DNA of 50,130 bases from Bacillus canaveralius (GTDB taxonomy: Bacteria > Bacillota > Bacilli > Bacillales > Cytobacillaceae), in the NCBI RefSeq assembly GCF_002860125.1, contig NZ_PGVA01000027.1, positions 1-50,130 on the forward strand, in the 5' to 3' direction. A model generated the notes under the pieces. That model did no database searches, had not been told where the DNA came from, and saw nothing but the letters and a program-made list of their open reading frames with translations. Shown here piece by piece: positions 16,784 to 25,231 of the stretch (positions are counted from its first letter, which is position 1; each line of letters opens with the position of its first letter). Made by a program: the position numbers and the translations under genes.

Positions 16784-17818
16784 ATGAAAAACGAAAGTGT
16801 TTCGTCAATCACGCTTGAAAGAAACGTAATCAAAAATCCGGCAAGATCGGACAATTTATTTTTAAGCATTCTTCGAACCTATAAAGTTACGATCCTGCTT
16901 TTTGTCGGCATCATTGTTCTGACGGCGGTTTTAACACCCGAATTCTTCAACCTGCAAAACATTATCAATGTGACCCGGCAAGCTTCTGTCGTTGGAATCG
17001 TCGCAATTGGCATGACCTTTGTGATTCTGACCGGTGGAATTGACCTATCAGTTGGAGCGATCCTTGCCGTCTCGGGAGTGGCATTCGCTTTGATGCTTAA
17101 TGCCGGAATGGCTGTTCCAGTTGCGTTATTAATCGTCATGGTTATTGGTGTGTTAATCGGAATTATCAATGGAATCGGGTCAACATTTTTCGGAATCCAG
17201 CCCTTTATTATGACACTGGCGACAATGGCTGTTGGAAATGGCGCCGCGCTACTTCTGTCAAATGGAAGCCCGCAGACGTTCATGGTGAATAGCCCGATTG
17301 TTGAGATGCTCGGTAATGGTGGAATTGGCATGGTTCCCGGACCAGTCATCTTGTTTATCGGAATTGCGGTTATCTCCTGGCTTGTGTTGAAATACTTGCC
17401 TTTTGGCAGATTTGTATATGGAGTTGGCGGCAGCCTTGATGCAGCGAGATTATCAGGAGTACGGACCACAAGAATCTTGATTATGGTTTACTCGATAAGC
17501 GGATTGACCGCTGCTTTGGCTGGCCTTATCAATGCTTCAAGACTATACGTCGGGCACCCGACAGCCGACAGCACGATCATGCTTGATAGTATCGCTGCCG
17601 TCGTAATTGGCGGAACGAGCTTGATGGGTGGACGGGGCGGCGTCGGCGGAACCGTCCTCGGTGCTTTGCTGCTCGCGATGGTAGCGAATCTATTAAATCT
17701 GTTGGGTGTATCTCCGTACAACCAGCAAGTAGCGAAAGGACTGATTATTGTCGCCGCAATCCTGTTTACAACACCATACCTGAAGCAGCACATTAAGCAG
17801 CAGTGGACAGGGTTATGA
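16784..17818 (+). CDS. Sugar ABC transporter permease (RbsC-like)
   Basis: This 344-residue membrane protein is of the branched BPD_transp_2 family. It has a hydrophilic N-terminus of about 30 residues, then eight to ten hydrophobic segments. The family motifs 'ILTGGIDLSVGAI' (about residues 80-92) and 'VIGGTSLMGGRGGVGGTVLGALLL' (about 265-288) are conserved. It forms the homodimeric channel with the ATPase upstream and the lipoprotein downstream. Confidence 0.94.
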   Translation: MKNESVSSITLERNVIKNPARSDNLFLSILRTYKVTILLFVGIIVLTAVLTPEFFNLQNIINVTRQASVVGIVAIGMTFVILTGGIDLSVGAILAVSGVAFALMLNAGMAVPVALLIVMVIGVLIGIINGIGSTFFGIQPFIMTLATMAVGNGAALLLSNGSPQTFMVNSPIVEMLGNGGIGMVPGPVILFIGIAVISWLVLKYLPFGRFVYGVGGSLDAARLSGVRTTRILIMVYSISGLTAALAGLINASRLYVGHPTADSTIMLDSIAAVVIGGTSLMGGRGGVGGTVLGALLLAMVANLLNLLGVSPYNQQVAKGLIIVAAILFTTPYLKQHIKQQWTGL

Positions 17819-17911
17819 TGGTAAATAAATAGCAATCGGCAAAGGGGGAAAGCGCACAGGCAGGTTGGTAAAGACGATTATAAAGACAAGTTTATTAAGG
17901 AGGGAAAAGGA

Positions 17912-18970
17912 ATGCGTTCAATCAAAATGTTTAATCTAGTTTTAATTTCGCTAGCTGTTCTAATTATAACAGCTTGCGGAAACAACTCGGCAGGTACAAA
18001 AACGGACGTTAAAACAGCGGGTGGGGCAGAACCGTCAGGAGAAATTGAGTACGGCCCTTATTGTGGAACTGAGTGCCAGGAGGCGTTGAAGTTGGAAGCG
18101 GATCCGGCCTCAATTAAAGGCAAGGTTGGGTTTGCAGTTGCGTCTACAACTTTTCCTTACGGAGTTGCGATAAAAAATAAAACAGAAGAAGCGGCGAAAA
18201 AGTTTTTCCCGAATATCGAATTGCTAGTTGGGGACGGGCAGAACGACCCGATCGTTCAAACCAGACTCGTTGACGATTTTATCTCAAAAGGAATAGATGT
18301 CCTCATCATCAACGCGGTCGAAAAAGATGCACTTGCCCCGGCGGTAAAGAGAGCAACGGAGGCAGGAATCAAAGTAATATCTGTTGATAGAACTGTGAAT
18401 GCTCCGGTGTTAACAACAATAAAAGCCGATGACTATGAACTCGGAAATGCTGCTGGTAAAGACCTCGTTCAGAGATTGGGAGGCAAAGGAAAGGTTGTTG
18501 AACTTCAAGGCAGTCCTTCAGCATCGCCAACGATTGATCGCAATAAAGGCTTTATGGATGCGATTAAAGGTGAAGATGGAATCGAAGTTATTGCCAGCCA
18601 GGCTGCCAACTATGATCAGGCCCAAGGCTTGAAAGTCATGGAAGATATGCTGCAAAGATTCCCGAAAGGCAAGATTGATGCTGTCTTTACCCATGCGGAT
18701 ATTATGACACTTGGAGCCCTTCAAGCTATCAAAGCAGCCGGTCGTGAAGATGAAATACAAGTGATCAGCATTGACGGTCAGGAAGCGGCTTTTGATGCGA
18801 TTGAAAAGGGAGTAATTGAATCGACAACGGTTTATCCGGTTATTACACCGATGAATATCATTGCCGCAGCTAAAGCATTGGCTGGGGAAGAAATACCAGA
18901 GTTTATCAAATTGGAGTCACCGGTAGTTTCTAAAGAGAATCTATCTGAATACAAAGGTACCACTTATTAA
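17912..18970 (+). CDS. Sugar-binding lipoprotein (RbsB-like, periplasmic-binding-protein family 4)
   Basis: This 352-residue lipoprotein has a signal peptide ending in lipobox ITAC with Cys at about residue 22. The mature protein is a type I periplasmic-binding fold ('KGKVGFAVASTTFPYGVAI', 'LLVGDGQNDPIVQTRLVDDFISKGID', 'VISVDRTVNAPVLTTIKADD', 'AVFTHADIMTLGALQAIKAAG'). A short insertion near the N-terminus contains C-x3-C (YCGTECQEA), unusual for RbsB proteins and possibly a disulfide. AAGGAGGG precedes ATG 17912. It is the ligand-capture component of the importer. Confidence 0.93.
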   Translation: MRSIKMFNLVLISLAVLIITACGNNSAGTKTDVKTAGGAEPSGEIEYGPYCGTECQEALKLEADPASIKGKVGFAVASTTFPYGVAIKNKTEEAAKKFFPNIELLVGDGQNDPIVQTRLVDDFISKGIDVLIINAVEKDALAPAVKRATEAGIKVISVDRTVNAPVLTTIKADDYELGNAAGKDLVQRLGGKGKVVELQGSPSASPTIDRNKGFMDAIKGEDGIEVIASQAANYDQAQGLKVMEDMLQRFPKGKIDAVFTHADIMTLGALQAIKAAGREDEIQVISIDGQEAAFDAIEKGVIESTTVYPVITPMNIIAAAKALAGEEIPEFIKLESPVVSKENLSEYKGTTY

Positions 18971-19000
18971 TCTATTAACAATATTAGGAGGAATTTAATC

Positions 19001-19870
19001 ATGTTAATGAAATTATCTTTTAACACTTGGCCGTATGCGAGTTTCCCGGTTTGGTTACCTGCCTATCCACTTGAAGAAGTGATTAAAAGAATCGCCAACA
19101 TTGGTTATGACGGAATTGAGATTGGAGCAGCGAGTCCGCATGCATACCCTCCAACTTTAACAAAAGAAAGACGCAAAGATGTAAAGAAAATTCTTGATCA
19201 CTATGGTTTGGAATTGTCCAGTATGCTTCCAGCTTTAAGTGGTGGTCCGGGACATAATGTTGCTTCGCCAATCGCGGAAGAAAGAAGGCATACGATTGAA
19301 CACTATAAAGATTTAGCTGAATTATGTTCTGAGTGGGGCGGAAAAACACTTCTATATATCCCGGGCTGGCAAGTGTTCGGAACCAGCCGGAAACAGGCAT
19401 GGGAGTGGAGTAAGGAAGCTTTGACCGAAATCGCTAACACGGCAAAGGATTATGGAGTCACACTAGTGGTGGAACCGACTCCGTTTGATAGCAATCTAGT
19501 GGATCGTTGTGATGATGCACTTGAGTTAATGGAAGAAGTCAACCAGCCAAACGTCAAAGTCATGTTCGATACGTTCCATGCCCTTTATCGCAAGGAAGTT
19601 TCCAGTGATTATATCTATCAAATGGGCAACAATCTGGCCCACATGCATATTTCAGATAACGATCGTCTTGCGCCGGGCCAGGGAAGAGGAGATTTCCATT
19701 CTGTCATTAAAGCACTGAAAGATATCAACTATGACGGATACCTGGCAATGGAAATCGGTTTTGACCGCCGCGATATTGAACCCGATTTAGTCGCACGTCA
19801 GGCTCATGATTATTTGCGGGCGGTTATTAAAGAGGTGGAAAGCCAAAACGCTGTACTGGAGAAGATTTAA
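19001..19870 (+). CDS. Sugar phosphate isomerase/epimerase family protein (AP endonuclease 2-type TIM barrel)
   Basis: This 289-residue cytoplasmic TIM barrel is of the xylose-isomerase-like superfamily. Metal-binding acidic and histidine residues expected for the family are visible: 'VVEPTPFDSN' (Glu), 'VMFDTFHALY' (Asp and His), 'AHMHISDNDRLAPGQGRGDF' (His, Asp) and the final Glu in 'LAMEIGFD'. AGGAGG lies 9 nt before ATG 19001. Members catalyse sugar isomerisation or epimerisation (inosose, tagatose, psicose) and, in 3-keto-sugar pathways, C-C or C-O eliminations. The GMC oxidoreductase in the same operon makes a keto-sugar substrate plausible, but the reaction is not determined. Confidence 0.87.
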   Translation: MLMKLSFNTWPYASFPVWLPAYPLEEVIKRIANIGYDGIEIGAASPHAYPPTLTKERRKDVKKILDHYGLELSSMLPALSGGPGHNVASPIAEERRHTIEHYKDLAELCSEWGGKTLLYIPGWQVFGTSRKQAWEWSKEALTEIANTAKDYGVTLVVEPTPFDSNLVDRCDDALELMEEVNQPNVKVMFDTFHALYRKEVSSDYIYQMGNNLAHMHISDNDRLAPGQGRGDFHSVIKALKDINYDGYLAMEIGFDRRDIEPDLVARQAHDYLRAVIKEVESQNAVLEKI

Positions 19871-19900
19871 ATTTTTCAAAAAAGATTGGAGGGATAAAGG

Positions 19901-20326
19901 ATGGCAGATAAACAGTTTCATATTACACCTGAACAAGTAGAAACGCTCCTGTTTGACTGGGGAACGATCAAGCTGACAAGTACACCCGAATTGACCGGGT
20001 CTACTGCTTTTAGTGCCGGAGTGGTGATTGTTGATCCGGGCAAAGGGCATGGCAGGCATAACCACCCGGGTGCCGAAGAGATTATGTACATTATCTCCGG
20101 TGAAGGGGAGCAAATGGTTGAAGATGAGCATGGCAATCCGCAGGTTTTTAAAATTACGGCTGGAAGCACGGTCTATGTCCCGGAAAGCAGGTACCACTAC
20201 AGCATTAATACAGGCTGGGAACCGATGCGAGTGTTCGTGCTTTATTCTCCTGCCGGGTCGGAAGCAGCGATGCGAAACGGTTCCGATTGCACAATCACTG
20301 AACCAGGCAAAGTCCCGGTAAGATAG
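19901..20326 (+). CDS. Cupin-domain protein
   Basis: This 141-residue single-domain cupin has a well conserved metal site: motif 1 'GHGRHNHPGAEEIMYIISGEG' region (two His and Glu, about residues 47-67) and motif 2 with 'PESRYHYSINTG' (His, about 97-108). GGAGG precedes ATG 19901. Such small cupins are sugar isomerases, lyases or dioxygenases, or are accessory sensors. Its place between a TIM-barrel epimerase and the UPF0261 gene suggests a step in the same catabolic route. No specific reaction can be assigned. Confidence 0.85.
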   Translation: MADKQFHITPEQVETLLFDWGTIKLTSTPELTGSTAFSAGVVIVDPGKGHGRHNHPGAEEIMYIISGEGEQMVEDEHGNPQVFKITAGSTVYVPESRYHYSINTGWEPMRVFVLYSPAGSEAAMRNGSDCTITEPGKVPVR

Positions 20327-20347
20327 AAGTCATGGAGGCATAAGGGG

Positions 20348-21586
20348 ATGGTAGCTGTCGTTGTAATTGGAACACTTGATACTAAAGGAATCGAACATCA
20401 ATATGTCAGCGATCTCATCCGTATGCATGGATGTGAAGTGTTGCTGATGGATGTAGGGATTCTTGGCAATCCGCAAGTAACGGCCGATATTGTGCGGGAA
20501 GAAGTAGCAAATGCAGCCGGTACAAGTATAGCTCAACTAATTGGCGAAAACGATCGTGGCAAGGCGATTGATGCGATGGCGGAAGGCGCGGCCAAGCTCA
20601 TCAAGAAGTTGTACGAGGAAGCCTGTCTTGGAGGTGTGTTTGCATTAGGTGGTTCTGGCGGATCATCGATAGCCGCAAGAGCGATGCGTGAATTGCCGGT
20701 TGGCGTACCGAAGCTGATTGTGTCAACGATTGCCTCAGGGGATACAAGTCCGTATGTGGGCCAAACCGACATCACGATGATGTATTCGGTTGTTGATATC
20801 GCTGGCATTAACCGTCTTTCGAAAAAAATCCTCCGGAATGCAGCCGCAGCGATCGCAGGTATGGTCCGAGCAAATGAATACTTGGAAGAAACCGTGGAAG
20901 AAGAAAAGCCAATCGCGGCGATCTCGATGTTTGGGGTGACAACGGCTTGTGCCACCCAAGCAGGCAAAGTATTGGAGAGTTTAGGTTATGAGACCGTCGT
21001 CTTTCACGCTAATGGGTCAGGCGGAAAAGCAATGGAATCCTTGATGAAAGACGGATATATTGCCGTGTCTCTGGACTTGACCACTACTGAACTCGCTGAT
21101 GAGCTGGCAGGCGGAATGCTGTCAGCTGGTCCGGACAGACTTGAAATGGCCGGGAAGCTCGGCATTCCCCAGGTTGTTTCACTCGGTGCATTGGATATGG
21201 TTAACTTCGGTCCCGTTGAAACACTGCCTAAACACTACAGTCACCGGAAATTTTATAAGCACAATTCAAACGTCACGCTGATGAGGACCACAGCTGAAGA
21301 ATGTGCTGAGCTAGGGAAAAGAATTGCTGAGAAATTGAATAAAGCCACAGGGCCGGTGAGTGTATTTGTTCCACTAAAAGGAATCTCATCCATTGCCGGA
21401 GATGGCGGGGTGTTTTACGATCCAGAAGCTGACCGGGCTTTATTTTCAAGTTTAAGAGAGTCACTGGATTCTCATATTGAACTGTTCGAAATGAATGTAA
21501 ATATTAATAACCCGAAATTCGCGGAAGCGATGGCGGTCAAGCTCAATGAACTATACAAAAAAGAAGAGGTGCTGAACCATGAATAG
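20348..21586 (+). CDS. UPF0261 (Tm-1-like ATP-binding) family protein
   Basis: This 412-residue protein matches the UPF0261 family, related to the N-terminal half of the tomato Tm-1 resistance protein. It has 'IGTLDTKGIEHQYVSDLI' at the start, a glycine-rich 'FALGGSGGSSIAARAMRELP' (about residues 98-117), and 'SGDTSPYVGQTDITMMYSVVDIAGIN' (about 131-156). It consists of two Rossmann-like halves. GGAGG lies 9 nt before the ATG. The gene overlaps the following TIM-barrel gene by 8 nt. In fungi and plants the two are fused in one polypeptide, so they very likely act together. The biochemical function is not established. Confidence 0.88.
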   Translation: MVAVVVIGTLDTKGIEHQYVSDLIRMHGCEVLLMDVGILGNPQVTADIVREEVANAAGTSIAQLIGENDRGKAIDAMAEGAAKLIKKLYEEACLGGVFALGGSGGSSIAARAMRELPVGVPKLIVSTIASGDTSPYVGQTDITMMYSVVDIAGINRLSKKILRNAAAAIAGMVRANEYLEETVEEEKPIAAISMFGVTTACATQAGKVLESLGYETVVFHANGSGGKAMESLMKDGYIAVSLDLTTTELADELAGGMLSAGPDRLEMAGKLGIPQVVSLGALDMVNFGPVETLPKHYSHRKFYKHNSNVTLMRTTAEECAELGKRIAEKLNKATGPVSVFVPLKGISSIAGDGGVFYDPEADRALFSSLRESLDSHIELFEMNVNINNPKFAEAMAVKLNELYKKEEVLNHE

Positions 21587-22427
21587 ACAAGAAATTTTAA
21601 GCCGATTAAAACAGCAGGTAGCCGCAGGAAAGCCGATTATCGGAGCAGGTGCAGGAACAGGCCTTTCCGCTAAGTGTGCAGAAGAAGGCGGCGCCGACTT
21701 AATTATCATTTATAACTCTGGCCGTTTCAGAATGGCCGGGCGCGGATCGATTTCTGGTTTAATGCCTTATGGGGATGCCAACCAAATTGTTGTTGAAATG
21801 GCTGCGGAAGTTCTACCAGTCGTAAAACATGTGCCTGTTCTCGCAGGCGTATGCGGTACCGACCCGTTCAGAATCATTCCGCAATTTTTAGAAGAACTGA
21901 AGAAAATTGGTTTCAAAGGCGTGCAAAACTTCCCGACAGTCGGCCTTTATGAAGGGCGTTTGCGTGCCAATATGGAAGAGACCGGAATGGGCTTTGAAAG
22001 AGAAGTCGAAATGATTCGTTATGCCAATGAATTGGATCTTTTCACGTCTCCATATGTATTTAATGAAAATGAAGCTCGGTCAATGGCAGAGGCAGGAGCA
22101 GATCTCATTGTTGCCCACGTGGGAACCACACTTAAAGGATTCATTGGTGCGAAAAGCACAATGTCATTGGATGAAGCGGTTGAAAGTGTTCAGAAAATGA
22201 GCGATGCAGCGAAAGAAGTGAATCCTGATGCAGTGGTCATTTGTCATGGAGGGCCTATCGCGGTCCCAGAGGATGTTGAGTATGTGTTAAAGCATACAAG
22301 CGGAATTGCAGGATTCTTCGGAGCATCAAGCATGGAGCGTCTGCCTGTTGAAATCGCGATTACGGAAAATACAAAACGATTCAAGTCGCTTCCTCTCTAC
22401 GCTGAGAAGCCGGTAAATGTGAAATAA
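21579..22427 (+). CDS. PEP-hydrolase-like TIM-barrel protein (UPF0261 partner)
   Basis: This 282-residue protein is of the phosphoenolpyruvate hydrolase-like TIM-barrel family (PF09370). Typical segments: 'KPIIGAGAGTGLSAKCAEEGGADLIIIYNSGRFRMAGRGS' region (about residues 18-57), 'VLAGVCGTDPF', 'NFPTVGLYEG', and 'AGADLIVAHVGTT'. It overlaps the end of the UPF0261 gene by 8 nt, so translation is coupled. The pairing mirrors the fusion in Tm-1-type proteins. Likely substrates are small 2-oxo-acid or enol-phosphate compounds, but the family is poorly characterised. Confidence 0.87.
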   Translation: MNRQEILSRLKQQVAAGKPIIGAGAGTGLSAKCAEEGGADLIIIYNSGRFRMAGRGSISGLMPYGDANQIVVEMAAEVLPVVKHVPVLAGVCGTDPFRIIPQFLEELKKIGFKGVQNFPTVGLYEGRLRANMEETGMGFEREVEMIRYANELDLFTSPYVFNENEARSMAEAGADLIVAHVGTTLKGFIGAKSTMSLDEAVESVQKMSDAAKEVNPDAVVICHGGPIAVPEDVEYVLKHTSGIAGFFGASSMERLPVEIAITENTKRFKSLPLYAEKPVNVK

Positions 22428-22462
22428 TTGCAGTTCTAATCTGGTTACAAGGGAGGAAAGGG

Positions 22463-23041
22463 ATGTTGGATTTTCAAGCCTATATGTATTTTAATCAGGA
22501 AGAAGCCAAAACGATTGAAGCGATTGCGTCCCGGTTTATTCCAAGTGAAGAAAACAGTCCGGGCGCCAGGGAAGCAGGGGCAGTCATTTTTATTGACCGC
22601 TCTCTTTCCGGATTTTACAGCCATCTGCAAACCTTTTATCGAAAAGGACTGGCACTTTTTGAACAATTTTGTGAAAAGAAGTTTGGCAAACAGTTCGCAG
22701 AGTTATCGGTTGAACAGCAGGATGAGGTGCTGCACGATATTGACCAATTGAGAGCAAAAATGGAGCCATCTGTTGCTAACATTGATGAAGAGAATTTATT
22801 ACTGGTTCAATTTTTTTCAGTCGTTTACGAGCACACGATCGAAGGAACGTTTGGTGACCCTATATACGGCGGCAACCGGGATGGCGTCGGTTGGAAGATG
22901 ATCGGTTTCCCAGGAGCGCAATGGAGATATTCACCGGAACAAATGCAGCTTGGTTATGACAGCAAACAGATTGAGATCAAATCACTTGCTGATATTCAAA
23001 AGCTTGGTGCATCCGCTCTTAAAAAAGAGGTGCTAAAATGA
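22463..23041 (+). CDS. Gluconate 2-dehydrogenase subunit 3-family protein
   Basis: This 192-residue small subunit matches the gluconate 2-dehydrogenase gamma-chain family ('LSVEQQDEVLHDI', 'FGDPIYGGNRDGVGWKMIGFPG' region). In characterised enzymes it supports maturation and export of the flavoprotein. Here no Tat or Sec signal is visible (MLDFQAYMYFNQEEAK), so the complex is probably cytoplasmic. GGGAGG precedes ATG 22463 by 7 nt. The stop overlaps the GMC gene start by 4 nt. Confidence 0.88.
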   Translation: MLDFQAYMYFNQEEAKTIEAIASRFIPSEENSPGAREAGAVIFIDRSLSGFYSHLQTFYRKGLALFEQFCEKKFGKQFAELSVEQQDEVLHDIDQLRAKMEPSVANIDEENLLLVQFFSVVYEHTIEGTFGDPIYGGNRDGVGWKMIGFPGAQWRYSPEQMQLGYDSKQIEIKSLADIQKLGASALKKEVLK

Positions 23042-24765
23042 CGAAACATTATGATGCAATCGTAGTCGGACTTGGAGCTTCCGGCGGCATTATCGCCACT
23101 GAGCTTGCACGGGCCGGCTTAAAAGTAGTCGGGCTTGAAAAAGGAGCTTTTTATAAAGAACAGGATTTTTTAACGAAGTTTGATGAAATCCGCTATTATT
23201 GCCGCAGTGCAATGGTTCCGCATATGCGGACAGACCCGATTACCTGGAGATCCAATAACAAGAAAGAAGCCGTCGTTTTACCATGGGCGAGCAACAAACT
23301 CGGACTCGGCGACCCTTTTCAAACGCCGCCTTCGATCGGAACAGGAGGAGGAACTCGCTCGTGGGGTGCTGCATCCTTCCGCTTTCGCGAAAGTGATTTT
23401 AAAATGAGAAGCTTAATTGTCGAACGATTTTCAGAATCGGCCCTTCAAGACGATACGACAGTGGTCGATTGGCCGGTCAGCTATGAGGATTTAGAACCAT
23501 ATTACGACAAGGTGGAGTGGGAGCTTGGGGTTGCAGGAAAACCAGGCAACATAAACGGAGAGGTGCAAGAGGGAGGAAACCCTTTTGAATCCCCGCGCAA
23601 AAGGGACTATCCTATGCCTCCGTTACCACGGGCAGGAGCGGATAAACTTTTCACAGAAGCAGCTCGGAAGCTAGGCTATCATCCGTTTGCGACTCCAACC
23701 GGCATTGCGACAATCGATTATAAGGGCCGCTCAGCATGTACGAATTGCGGTTTCTGTCACGGTTATCACTGCCACGTGGGTGCCAAGCTGTCCACACATG
23801 AACTGGTGAGTGCCGCCAATAAAGAAACAGATAATCTTGAGATCCGACAATATGTTCGAGTGTTTAAAGTAAATCGTGATTCTTCGGGTCACGTCCATGG
23901 CGTTTCCTATTTTGACTCTGAAGGAAATGTTGTTGAGGTAACAGCTGATATTGTGATACTGAGCTGTTATGCCCTCGAAAATGCACGGCTGCTTCTGGCT
24001 TCAGGAATTAATGAAAGCGGCCATGTCGGCAAACACTTATCCATTCATAATTACGGCTGGTTTACAGGCATCATGCCTGAAATAACGAACCCGTTCATGG
24101 GATCTCTGCAATCAGGAAGTGTGCTTGACGATCTGACATCGGAATTAATTCCAGACAATGAAGAGGGAGTGCTTTGGGGATCGCCGATCAATACTTGGAC
24201 CGGGGACATGCAGCCAATCGAAACGGTGCACAGTCTTCCGCCGCATGTTCCAAAGTGGGGTAAGGGCTTGAAAGACTGGCTCAGTGAAAACTATCGCAAG
24301 CTATTCAAAATGTATTCTCAGCACTCAACCTTGCCTTCGGAACAATTCTACGTTGACCTGGATCCGAAGGTGAAGGATCCATTCGGCCAGCCAGCATTAA
24401 GAATCACGCATGACTGGACGGAATACGACCGCAAAACAGTTGAATACTTTATGAAGATCAAGAGACAACTGGCCCGGGAAATGGGAATGAAGGATTGGTG
24501 GGAGGATTCGCCGACTCCGAATTACCATGTTACTGTCCATGATACAGGGACTCATCGAATGGGCTGGGACCCTGCTGCATCTGTGGTAAATCCATACGGC
24601 GAGGTCCATGAGTGTAAAGGATTGTTTGCAGTTGGTGGAGGCCAGTTCCCGACACTGCCATCCTATAATCCTACTGAAACGATTATGGCTTTGGCTTACT
24701 TGACTTCGGATCATATTTTGGGGCGGAGTGCTGTAGGAAAAGTTGAAAAGATGGAAGTTATATAA
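23038..24765 (+). CDS. GMC-family oxidoreductase with Cys-rich (Fe-S?) motif, gluconate 2-dehydrogenase large-subunit type
   Basis: This 575-residue FAD enzyme has the dinucleotide-binding motif 'VGLGASGGIIATELARAG' (about residues 11-28) and the GMC C-terminal domain with catalytic His in 'DTGTHRMGWDP' and Asn in 'SYNPTETIMALAYL'. At about residues 236-246 lies C-x2-C-x2-C-x4-C ('CTNCGFCHGYHC'), which resembles the [3Fe-4S]-binding loop of FAD-glucose and gluconate dehydrogenases. No cytochrome c subunit is encoded nearby and no export signal is seen. It probably oxidises the imported sugar or a derivative (C2, C3 or C5 hydroxyl). The terminator at 24776 follows directly. Confidence 0.9.
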   Translation: MTKHYDAIVVGLGASGGIIATELARAGLKVVGLEKGAFYKEQDFLTKFDEIRYYCRSAMVPHMRTDPITWRSNNKKEAVVLPWASNKLGLGDPFQTPPSIGTGGGTRSWGAASFRFRESDFKMRSLIVERFSESALQDDTTVVDWPVSYEDLEPYYDKVEWELGVAGKPGNINGEVQEGGNPFESPRKRDYPMPPLPRAGADKLFTEAARKLGYHPFATPTGIATIDYKGRSACTNCGFCHGYHCHVGAKLSTHELVSAANKETDNLEIRQYVRVFKVNRDSSGHVHGVSYFDSEGNVVEVTADIVILSCYALENARLLLASGINESGHVGKHLSIHNYGWFTGIMPEITNPFMGSLQSGSVLDDLTSELIPDNEEGVLWGSPINTWTGDMQPIETVHSLPPHVPKWGKGLKDWLSENYRKLFKMYSQHSTLPSEQFYVDLDPKVKDPFGQPALRITHDWTEYDRKTVEYFMKIKRQLAREMGMKDWWEDSPTPNYHVTVHDTGTHRMGWDPAASVVNPYGEVHECKGLFAVGGGQFPTLPSYNPTETIMALAYLTSDHILGRSAVGKVEKMEVI

Positions 24766-24775
24766 CGATGCACAT

Positions 24776-24804
24776 AAAACCCCCTTGAAAAACAAGGGGG
24801 TTTT
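24776..24804 (+). terminator. Rho-independent terminator of the sugar operon
   Basis: AAAACCCCCTTG (24776-24787) and CAAGGGGGTTTT (24793-24804) form a perfect 12-bp stem with an AAAAA loop. It is symmetrical and could act in both directions. Confidence 0.92.
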
Positions 24805-25231
24805 ATACTGTAGATAATTAAACCATCAAAAAAAATTTGTTTATACAACGGTTTACTTTTTAATCAAAATAAATATAGCGAATAGAGTGGAACATGTCCG
24901 GCCACCATATATAAGTATATTATAGTTTGGATATTTTTCTTTACAAAACTTATTCTATTTCATCATCTAAATTTTTCACTCCTATTCCCCTACATATTTT
25001 CATTGAGGTGTAGTATTTCAATATTATTGAATTAATCAACGTCATAGTTAAGGAAAAATAATGAAAAATCGTGGTTTACTATTTGTTTTTAAAAGTCTTA
25101 TTTAATTTTTTTAGAGGTTAAGTGCAATAATATCGAGAAGTATGTCTTAATGGTTGTAAAGATTTGTTATAATTGGTAGTATGTAATAATTTATTTATTT
25201 TGTATAAAAATTAGTAAGGGATGTGGTTTTA
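24805..25231. other. AT-rich gap before the defence genes, with a putative promoter
   Basis: There is no credible gene here; base composition drops sharply compared with the sugar operon. A TGTTATAAT extended -10 lies at 25165-25173 and is the likely promoter of the OLD/helicase pair. It has no good -35 and resembles the extended -10 at 11263. No att-like repeats or tRNA are seen at this border. Confidence 0.45.
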
